Part shown: in pieces, positions 1-5,600 of the stretch
Layout of the letters: every line of letters begins with the position of its first letter
Numbering within the stretch: the stretch's first letter is position 1
DNA from: UBA11606 sp964513285
Lineage (GTDB): Bacteria > Actinomycetota > Acidimicrobiia > Acidimicrobiales > Aldehydirespiratoraceae
Direction of reading: 5' to 3'
DNA length: 6,764 bases
Assembly (NCBI GenBank): GCA_964513285.1
Contig: CAZEML010000218.1
Location: 1 to 6,764 of the forward strand
Made by a program: the position numbers and the translations under genes
The notes under the pieces: model-generated
Seen by the model: only the letters and a program-made list of their open reading frames with translations
Told to the model about the DNA's origin: nothing
The model's database searches: none

Positions 1-891
1 GGCGGTCGGGTCGCCACCGGCCGCGATCGCCGCGATCAACGCGCCGGCGGCGTTGCGGGCGTTGTGCATCCCCGAGGTCGGCAGTTCGACCCGAGCGAGA
101 TCCTCACCGCCGTGGTGAAGGGTGAAGGCGACCGAGGTCGGGCCGTGGTCGATGTCGACCATCCGGTAGTCGGCCTCGGCCGAGGCGCCGTAGGTGACGC
201 CGGGTGCGGCCGCGTGGATCTCCATCGCGCCGGGGTCGTCGGCGCAGTAGATCCGGGTCGTGGCGCCGGAGGCGAACTCGACGAAGGCGGCCATCAGCTG
301 GGCCGGATCGTTGTCGTAGGTCTCGAGATGGTCGGGCTCGACGTTGGTGATCACGGCGATCTCGGCGCCGAGCGCGAGGAAGGTCCGGTCGGACTCGTCG
401 CCTTCGACGACGAACCACTCGCCGTCACTCCACACGGCTCCGGACCCGAGATCCTTGACGACACCACCGATGATGAACGACGGGTCGAGGCCCGACTCGC
501 GCATCGCCATCGCGAGCATCGAGCTCGTCGTGGTCTTGCCGTGGGTTCCGGCGATGACGATCGATCGACGTTCGGCGGCGATGGCGGGCAGGATGCTCCG
601 CCGCCGCAGGACCGGGATCCCCCGCTCCTCGGCCGCCTGGATCTCGATGTTGTGGTCCGGGATCGCCGTGCTGATGACGACGAACTCAGCATCGCCGAGG
701 TTGGCCGGATCGTGGCCGATGTGGATCCGCGCACCGTCGGCACGCAACCCCTCGGCCGCCGCGCTGTCCTCGAGGTCGGATCCGGTGACGGTGTGCCCCA
801 TCCGCAGCAGCACCTCGGTGATCGGGCGCATGCCGGAACCGGCCGCCCCGATCACGTGGATCCGGCGAGGGGTGGAGAGATCGGGGATCAT
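1..891 (-). CDS. murC: UDP-N-acetylmuramate--L-alanine ligase MurC, 3' end cut off by window edge
   Basis: Cytoplasmic ATP-dependent ligase that joins L-Ala to UDP-MurNAc, the first amino-acid addition in peptidoglycan precursor synthesis. The reading frame is open from the ATG at 891 to the left edge and gives 297 residues; the family is usually about 460, so the C-terminal amino-acid-binding domain is mostly missing from view. Domains visible: N-terminal Rossmann-like UDP-binding domain (about 1-105, GSD at 37-39) and central ATPase domain with P-loop GTHGKTTT (115-122), VVEGDESD (161-168), NVEPDHLETY (183-192) and GMHNARNA (274-281). THGKTT rather than TNGKTT, together with the DESD and HN motifs, separates MurC from MurD/E/F. 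The N-terminal loop reads GAAGSGMR (15-22) where most MurC have GIGGAGMS. The start overlaps the murG stop as ATGA, and I see no Shine-Dalgarno sequence before it, so translation probably depends on ribosomes finishing murG. MurC is certain; Mpl is unlikely given the cluster position. Confidence 0.96.
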   Translation of the reverse strand, partial: MIPDLSTPRRIHVIGAAGSGMRPITEVLLRMGHTVTGSDLEDSAAAEGLRADGARIHIGHDPANLGDAEFVVISTAIPDHNIEIQAAEERGIPVLRRRSILPAIAAERRSIVIAGTHGKTTTSSMLAMAMRESGLDPSFIIGGVVKDLGSGAVWSDGEWFVVEGDESDRTFLALGAEIAVITNVEPDHLETYDNDPAQLMAAFVEFASGATTRIYCADDPGAMEIHAAAPGVTYGASAEADYRMVDIDHGPTSVAFTLHHGGEDLARVELPTSGMHNARNAAGALIAAIAAGGDPTA

Positions 892-2027
892 GTCGAGACC
901 GGGGGACGAGGTCGGCGGGCGTGGGCGAAGACGAGATCGACGACCGCGGACGCGGCGTCGGGACGGGCGAAGTCCTCGGCAGCCGCGGCCATCGCCGCCC
1001 GGCGGTCGGGATCGTCGAGCAACGAACCGACCTCGGCGAGCAGTCGGTCGGCATCGAGGTCGGCGTCGGGTACGAGCACCGCGGCGCCGACGTCGACCAG
1101 CCCGCGGGCGTTGGCGGTCTGGTGGTCGCCGGTGGCCCACGGCAACGGGACGAGCACGGCGGGTAGGCCGGCGACGGCGAGCTCCGCGACCGACGAGGCT
1201 CCGGCGCGGCAGACGACGAGGTCCGCGGCGGCGTACACGCTCGGCATGTCGTCCTCGTACTCGACCAACTGATGCACGAGGGCGGCGTCGTCGGGGAGAT
1301 CGATCCGGGCGACGGTGTCGGCGTGTTCGCGGCTCCCGCTCACGTGCCGGACGGCGAGGTCGTCGCGATCGGCCCACGCGGACGCGGCATCGGCGGTGGC
1401 CTCGTTGATCCGGCGGGCGCCGAGCGAGCCGCCGAACACGGCGAGGAGGGCCCGGTCCTCGGGGACGTCGAGGCGCCGACGAGCCTCGGCGCGTCGGGTC
1501 TCGTCGGGCGTGGCGAGCGCGACGACCTCGGGCCGGACCGGGTTGCCGGTCCAGGTCGCCCGGGGAAGATCGGTGCCGTCGAAGGACACGGCGCACGCCT
1601 TCGCGAACCGGCCGGCGAGCCGGTTGGCCGCGCCGGGGACGGCGTTCTGTTCGGCCACCACGATCGGCACCCGCCACAGCACCGCGCCGATCACGCAGGG
1701 CACCGACGCATAGCCGCCGAGTCCGACCACGACGGCAGGACGAAGGCGGCGCACGAGCCGGATGCCGGTGATGACCGCGGCGATCAGGCCGAACACCGAG
1801 CGCACGTTCTCGAGAGCCAGGCGGCGTTGGATGCCCCGGCCGGGCAGAACGGTCAGCGGGAAGCCGGCCTCGGGCACGAGACGGGTCTCGATCCCGCGGG
1901 CCGACCCGACGTAGTGGACAGCGTCGCGATCGACGCCCTGCGCCACGAGTTCCTCGGCGATGGCGAGGCCGGGGATGACGTGTCCGGCGGTGCCGCCGCC
2001 CGCGATGACCGCGTAGGTGTCGGCCAT
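888..2027 (-). CDS. murG: UDP-GlcNAc:lipid I N-acetylglucosaminyltransferase MurG
   Basis: Membrane-associated GT-B glycosyltransferase (family GT28) on the cytoplasmic face. It transfers GlcNAc from UDP-GlcNAc to lipid I to make lipid II. The protein is 379 residues, a normal length. N-terminal lipid I-side domain: glycine-rich loop GGGTAGHVIPG (10-20, with the conserved His16), GLGGYASVP (102-110) and EQNAVPGAANR (126-136). Linker: GNPVR (161-165). C-terminal UDP-GlcNAc domain: GGSLGARRIN (199-208), CRAGASSVAELAVAGLP (273-289) and GDHQTANA (300-307), with Glu282 and Gln303 as likely nucleotide-sugar contacts by family knowledge. I chose the ATG at 2027, two bases after the ftsW stop, because AGGGG lies 8 bases before it. 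A GTG at 2033 in the same frame would overlap the ftsW stop as GTGA, but it has only 2 bases of spacing. The frame stays open upstream to 2975, but that part is ftsW read in another frame. Confidence 0.97.
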   Translation of the reverse strand: MADTYAVIAGGGTAGHVIPGLAIAEELVAQGVDRDAVHYVGSARGIETRLVPEAGFPLTVLPGRGIQRRLALENVRSVFGLIAAVITGIRLVRRLRPAVVVGLGGYASVPCVIGAVLWRVPIVVAEQNAVPGAANRLAGRFAKACAVSFDGTDLPRATWTGNPVRPEVVALATPDETRRAEARRRLDVPEDRALLAVFGGSLGARRINEATADAASAWADRDDLAVRHVSGSREHADTVARIDLPDDAALVHQLVEYEDDMPSVYAAADLVVCRAGASSVAELAVAGLPAVLVPLPWATGDHQTANARGLVDVGAAVLVPDADLDADRLLAEVGSLLDDPDRRAAMAAAAEDFARPDAASAVVDLVFAHARRPRPPVST

Positions 2028-2029
2028 GG

Positions 2030-3229
2030 TCACCGCCCCTGGCGGGCGACGTTCATCAAGATGCCCATCGAGGTGAGGGTGACCACGACCGAGGACCCGC
2101 CGAGCGAGAGGAACGGCAGGGTCACACCGGTGATCGGGAGCACCGCCATGACCGCACCGAGGTTGAGCAGGGCCTGCACGATCACCCAGGTGGTGATGCC
2201 GACGGCCAGCAACATGCCGAAGCGGTCGGGCGCCCGATAGGCGGCCTTCATGCCGGCGACGCCGAGGGCGATGAACAACAGCAAGGTCGCGGCGGCACCG
2301 ATGAGGCCGAGCTCCTCGGCGATGATGGCGAAGATGAAGTCGCTGTGGGCGTACGGCAAGAACCCCCACTTGGCATAGCTCGCGCCGAGGCCAACGCCGC
2401 TCCAGCCACCCGAGGTGATGGCGTGCAGCGCCTGCAGGGACTGGTAGCCCACGCCGGTGGGATCCGACCCCGGGTCGAGGAACGACAGCACCCGAGCTCG
2501 CCGGAAGGGTTCGTACAGCACCATCGCGCCGGCGATCGCGGTACCGCCGAAACCGACGAGGGCGAGCGGGCCGAGCCGTGCGCCGGCGAGGAACATCATG
2601 GCGAAGACGAGCGCGCCCGCGACCATGATCGCCCCCAGGTGGGGCTGGAGGGCGAGCAACACGACGACGATGCCGGTGACGAAGGTGATCGGGCGGACGG
2701 TGATCGCGGTGTTGTCGATCGGGCGGCCCGGGCGAGCGAGCAGGTCGGCGACGAACAGCACGAGGGCGAGCTTCACGAACTCGGACGGCTGCACGGTGAT
2801 GCCACCGACGCCCAACCAGCGCGTCGACCCGTTGATCGTGATGCCGACGCCGGGCGTGACGACCAGCGCGAGCAACAGGACCGACCCCACCAGCGACGGC
2901 ACGGCGAGGATCCGCCAGCGGTGGTAGTCGACCCGCATCGTGATGAACATCGCGACGGTGCCCATGCCGATCCACATCAGCTGACGGCGGAACAGACTCC
3001 AGGCGCTCGAGGTCTCCGAGATCGAGGGGGCGGCGCTCGCGGACAGCACCATCACCGCGCCGAGGGCGGTGAGGATCATCGTGACGGCGAAGAGGGTGAG
3101 GAAGACCGGCGTACGACGACCGACGGGGCGGCGCGGCCCACGACCGTCGGGGGCGACGCGGCCAGTCGGATGCCGGGTACGGGCGGCTGATTTCTGCGCT
3201 TGCTTGTGACGTCGATGTGTCGCCGTCAT
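2030..3229 (-). CDS. ftsW: SEDS-family peptidoglycan glycosyltransferase FtsW
   Basis: Polytopic membrane enzyme that polymerises lipid II into septal glycan together with its class B PBP partner (FtsI type). The protein is 399 residues. Residues 1-40 are a cytoplasmic tail with 12 Arg/Lys and one acidic residue. About ten membrane segments follow, roughly 41-65, 82-99, 107-125, 148-163, 181-196, 199-217, 221-239, 298-322, 338-358 and 369-392. Signature motifs: NGSTRWLGVGG (133-143), QPSEFVKLALV (147-157), HSDFIFAIIAEELG (295-308) containing Asp297, which aligns with the catalytic Asp of SEDS proteins, NLGAVMAVLPITGVTLPFLS (356-375) and GGSS (377-380). The usual EPDLG/QPDLG motif reads QPHLG (195-199). 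The chain stops 7 residues or so after the last helix, so there is no long C-tail. FtsW is preferred to RodA because the gene sits between murD and murG. The ATG overlaps the murD stop as ATGA and is preceded by GAGGGAG. Confidence 0.96.
   Translation of the reverse strand: MTATHRRHKQAQKSAARTRHPTGRVAPDGRGPRRPVGRRTPVFLTLFAVTMILTALGAVMVLSASAAPSISETSSAWSLFRRQLMWIGMGTVAMFITMRVDYHRWRILAVPSLVGSVLLLALVVTPGVGITINGSTRWLGVGGITVQPSEFVKLALVLFVADLLARPGRPIDNTAITVRPITFVTGIVVVLLALQPHLGAIMVAGALVFAMMFLAGARLGPLALVGFGGTAIAGAMVLYEPFRRARVLSFLDPGSDPTGVGYQSLQALHAITSGGWSGVGLGASYAKWGFLPYAHSDFIFAIIAEELGLIGAAATLLLFIALGVAGMKAAYRAPDRFGMLLAVGITTWVIVQALLNLGAVMAVLPITGVTLPFLSLGGSSVVVTLTSMGILMNVARQGR
2036..2040 (-). promoter_or_regulatory. 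Ribosome binding site that decides the murG start
   Basis: AGGGG on the minus strand, inside the end of ftsW, 8 bases before the ATG at 2027 but only 2 bases before the in-frame GTG at 2033. The spacing favours the ATG, so murG starts with MADTYAV, two codons after the alternative. Confidence 0.6.
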
Positions 3230-4566
3230 GGCTGCTCCCTCAGATCGCCGACCGCTCGCGCGAAGTCGTCGCCCCGTTCGCCGTAGCTCGAATACCAGTC
3301 AAAGGATGCACAGCCCGGCGACAACAGAACGGGGACCCTCCCCGCCGACAGCGTGCGGGCGGCGGCAACCGCGGCGTCCATGTCGCCGGCATGGACGACG
3401 GGAACGTGGGCAGCGAACGCGGCGTCGATCTCCTCGGCAGCATCGCCGATCGCGACCACCGCTTCGAGATGCGAGGCGATCTCGGCCATCGACGAGAGGT
3501 CGAGCCCCTTGTTGCGACCGCCCGCGATCAAGACGATCCGGTCGAACCCACGAACCGCCGAGACGGTGGCGTGGGGACTGGTCGCCTTGGAGTCGTCGAA
3601 ATAGGTCTGTCCGTCGATCTCCCCCACCGGGGAGATGCGATGGGCGAGCCCGGTGAACGATGCCGCCGCTCGGGCCACCGTCGCCGGGGCGATGCCCACC
3701 GGCGCGAGCGAGGCCGCGACCGCGAGCGTGTTCTCGATGTCGTGGGGCAGATCCCGCCACAGCGACGCCGTGGCGCCGAACGCCCCGTCGGGGCCGACGA
3801 GTTCGCCGTCAGCGGCGTGGTAGTCGCCCCCGTCGCCGAACGTCACCGAGTTCGCACCCGAGGGAACGTTGCGCATCACGACGGGGTCGGCCGCGTTGGC
3901 GACGACGGTACCATCGGGACCGACCAGCTCGAAGACGCGAGCCTTCGCCGCCTCGTAGCTCTCGAGATCACGGTGCACGTCGAGATGGTCGGGCGCGAAG
4001 TTGAGCCAGGTACCGACCGTTGGCCGGAAGCGATGGGCGGTTGCGAGACGGAAGGACGACGCCTCGACGACGAAGACGTCGATCGAGGGGTCGTCGATGG
4101 CGGTCACCAGCGGGATGTCGGTGTTGCCGGCCGCCACGCCCGTGCGACCGCCGGCCGCGAGCGCCGCGACCGCGAGCTCGACCGACGTCGTCTTGCCGTT
4201 GGTGCCGGTGATGGTGACGACGGGCCGATCGTCCCACACCGCGGCGAGGTCGAACTCCGACGCGAGCGGCACACCAGCGGCGGCTGCCGCGGCGAACACC
4301 GGGTGCCATTCGGGGAGACCAGGCGTGGGGACGACAAGGTCGACGGCCGCGACGAACGGCTCGAGGTCCGCGGGCTGGGCGACCAACTCGATACCGAGAT
4401 CGGCGGCCGCGGCACTGACGTCGTCGCCGGCGCGGTCATCGATCGCGACGACGGCGTGGCCGCGACGCACGAGCGCCGCCGCGACGGCGCGGTTCGCGAT
4501 GCCGAACCCGACCACGAGGGCCGAGATCGGCGAGGACAGCAGCGCGTCGAGCGCCGAGTCGTCCAT
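3226..4566 (-). CDS. murD: UDP-N-acetylmuramoyl-L-alanine--D-glutamate ligase MurD
   Basis: Cytoplasmic ligase that adds D-Glu to UDP-MurNAc-L-Ala using ATP, the second amino-acid step. The protein is 446 residues, the normal length. N-terminal UDP-binding domain: VVGFGIANRAVA (18-29) and DDR (43-45). ATPase domain: P-loop TGTNGKTTS (120-128), AAGN (145-148), VVEASSF (166-172), NFAPDHLDVH (189-198), and YEAAKAR (204-210) whose Lys208 is the position of the carbamylated lysine in this family. C-terminal domain: GLAHR (306-310), DDSKATSPHAT (324-334) and the MurD-typical LSPGCASFD (415-423) followed by YGERGDDF (428-435). The first base of the ATG at 4566 is the last base of the mraY stop (TGATG). 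The nearest purine-rich site, AGGGG, is 11 bases upstream, rather far, so coupling to mraY is likely. The same frame stays open to 5646, but that part is the mraY region in a non-coding frame with no homology I recognise. Confidence 0.97.
   Translation of the reverse strand: MDDSALDALLSSPISALVVGFGIANRAVAAALVRRGHAVVAIDDRAGDDVSAAAADLGIELVAQPADLEPFVAAVDLVVPTPGLPEWHPVFAAAAAAGVPLASEFDLAAVWDDRPVVTITGTNGKTTSVELAVAALAAGGRTGVAAGNTDIPLVTAIDDPSIDVFVVEASSFRLATAHRFRPTVGTWLNFAPDHLDVHRDLESYEAAKARVFELVGPDGTVVANAADPVVMRNVPSGANSVTFGDGGDYHAADGELVGPDGAFGATASLWRDLPHDIENTLAVAASLAPVGIAPATVARAAASFTGLAHRISPVGEIDGQTYFDDSKATSPHATVSAVRGFDRIVLIAGGRNKGLDLSSMAEIASHLEAVVAIGDAAEEIDAAFAAHVPVVHAGDMDAAVAAARTLSAGRVPVLLSPGCASFDWYSSYGERGDDFARAVGDLREQP
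3235..3241 (-). promoter_or_regulatory. Ribosome binding site of ftsW
   Basis: GAGGGAG on the minus strand, inside the last codons of murD. The GAGG part sits 8 bases before the ftsW ATG. It supports the ATG at 3229 as the start and hence the long basic N-terminal tail of FtsW. Confidence 0.65.
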
Positions 4567-5600
4567 CAGGCGGCGATCCCCTGATTGATCGCATCGGCAT
4601 AGAAGAGGCCGAGCCCGACACCGGTGCACAGGCCCGACATGATCCAGAGGCGCACGATGACGGTGGTCTCGGGCCAACCGGCGAGTTCGAAGTGATGATG
4701 GATCGGTGCCATGCGGAAGAGTCGCTTCCCGTTGAACCGACGGAAGACGAAGATCTGCAGGATCACCGAGACGGTCTCCATCACGAACAAGCCGCCGATG
4801 ATCGGCAACAGCAGATGGGTGCCGGTGGTGAGTGCGAGCGCGGCGAGGCCGCTGCCGATCGCCAACGCCCCGGTGTCGCCCATGAAGATCTGAGCGGGCG
4901 CGGCGTTCCACCACAAGAACCCGATGATCCCGCCGACCATCGCCGTCGCGATCACTGCGAGATCGAGCGCGTGCGGGTTGTTGTAGACGTCGGTGTGTCG
5001 GAACTGCCAGAAGCAGATGACGGTGAAGGCGGCGAAACCGAAGGCACCGGCGCCGCCGGCCAGGCCGTCGAGGCCATCGGTGAGGTTGACCGCGTTGGTG
5101 GTCGCCGCGATCAACAAGAGCGCCCAGAGCATCCAGCCGATGCGGCCGATGTCCCACCCGGGGCTGTCGAAGCGGGTGAAGGCGATCGTCGTCGGGACGT
5201 TGGTGTACTGGGTGACGAGGAACGCGAAGCCGAGCCCGACGATCAGCAGCCCGAGCATCTTCGCTCGCTTGTTGAGACCGAGGTTCCGGGCGGCGACGAC
5301 CTTGATGGCGTCGTCCATGAGCCCGACGGCACCGCCACCGATGATCGCGAGCATGACGAAGATGCCGGTGCGGGTGTAGACGGCGCCGACGAGATCGGAC
5401 ACGACATAGCCGCTCACCGCGCCGGTCACGATCGCGAGCCCACCCATCGTGGGGGTACCGGCCTTCACGTGATGGCCCTGCGGGCCGTCGTCGCGGATCG
5501 GCTGGCCGATCTTGCGGGCCGTCAGCCAGTTGATGAGCGCCTTGGTGCCGAACAGCGAGACGGTCATCGAGATCGCGCCGGCGAAGAGAAGTCGGATCAT
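4566..5600 (-). CDS. mraY: Phospho-N-acetylmuramoyl-pentapeptide-transferase MraY
   Basis: Integral membrane transferase that moves phospho-MurNAc-pentapeptide from its UDP carrier to undecaprenyl phosphate, making lipid I and releasing UMP; Mg2+-dependent. The protein is 344 residues, strongly hydrophobic and compatible with the ten-helix fold of the family. Motifs: KAGTPTMGG (46-54), LMDDAIK (94-100) with the conserved Asp96-Asp97 pair, NAVNLTDGLDGLAGG (169-183) with Asn172, Asp175 and Asp178, MGDTGALAIG (240-249) with the metal-binding Asp242, and APIHHHFELAGWPE (298-311) with the MraY-specific triple His 301-303. The HHH motif and the cluster context exclude the related transferases WecA and TagO. 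The ATG overlaps the murE stop (ATGA) and has a strong ribosome binding site, GGGAGG, 9 bases upstream. In most dcw clusters murF would stand between murE and mraY; here there is no room for it. Confidence 0.98.
   Translation of the reverse strand: MIRLLFAGAISMTVSLFGTKALINWLTARKIGQPIRDDGPQGHHVKAGTPTMGGLAIVTGAVSGYVVSDLVGAVYTRTGIFVMLAIIGGGAVGLMDDAIKVVAARNLGLNKRAKMLGLLIVGLGFAFLVTQYTNVPTTIAFTRFDSPGWDIGRIGWMLWALLLIAATTNAVNLTDGLDGLAGGAGAFGFAAFTVICFWQFRHTDVYNNPHALDLAVIATAMVGGIIGFLWWNAAPAQIFMGDTGALAIGSGLAALALTTGTHLLLPIIGGLFVMETVSVILQIFVFRRFNGKRLFRMAPIHHHFELAGWPETTVIVRLWIMSGLCTGVGLGLFYADAINQGIAA
4578..4582 (-). promoter_or_regulatory. Possible weak ribosome binding site of murD
   Basis: AGGGG on the minus strand, inside the 3' end of mraY, 11 bases before the murD ATG. 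The match is short and the spacing long, so termination-reinitiation at the TGATG junction may matter more than this site. Confidence 0.4.

Noticed and set aside
64..1272. 402-codon open frame on the plus strand
   Set aside because: It lies antisense to murC and the 3' part of murG. The translation is low-complexity, rich in Gly, Arg, Asp and Ala, with no recognisable motif, as expected for antisense frames in GC-rich coding DNA.
1272..2240. 322-codon open frame on the plus strand
   Set aside because: It is antisense to murG and the end of ftsW. Its composition is typical of a shadow frame and it has no supporting motif.
2028..2975. Long in-frame N-terminal extension of murG through ftsW
   Set aside because: The frame is open but the translation is Arg/His/Pro-rich and unlike any MurG. 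MurG homology begins at the ATG at 2027, where a ribosome binding site is present.
4181..4211. Near-identical short sequence to 6651-6681, looking like a dispersed repeat
   Set aside because: Both encode the TGTNGKTT P-loop of paralogous ligases (MurD and MurE). The similarity follows from shared ancestry and codon bias; the same holds for the YEAAKAR stretches near 3940 and 6370.
3217..4584. 455-codon open frame on the plus strand
   Set aside because: It spans exactly the murD region on the opposite strand and has an Arg/Asp/Gly-rich composition without a domain. murD itself has all expected motifs.
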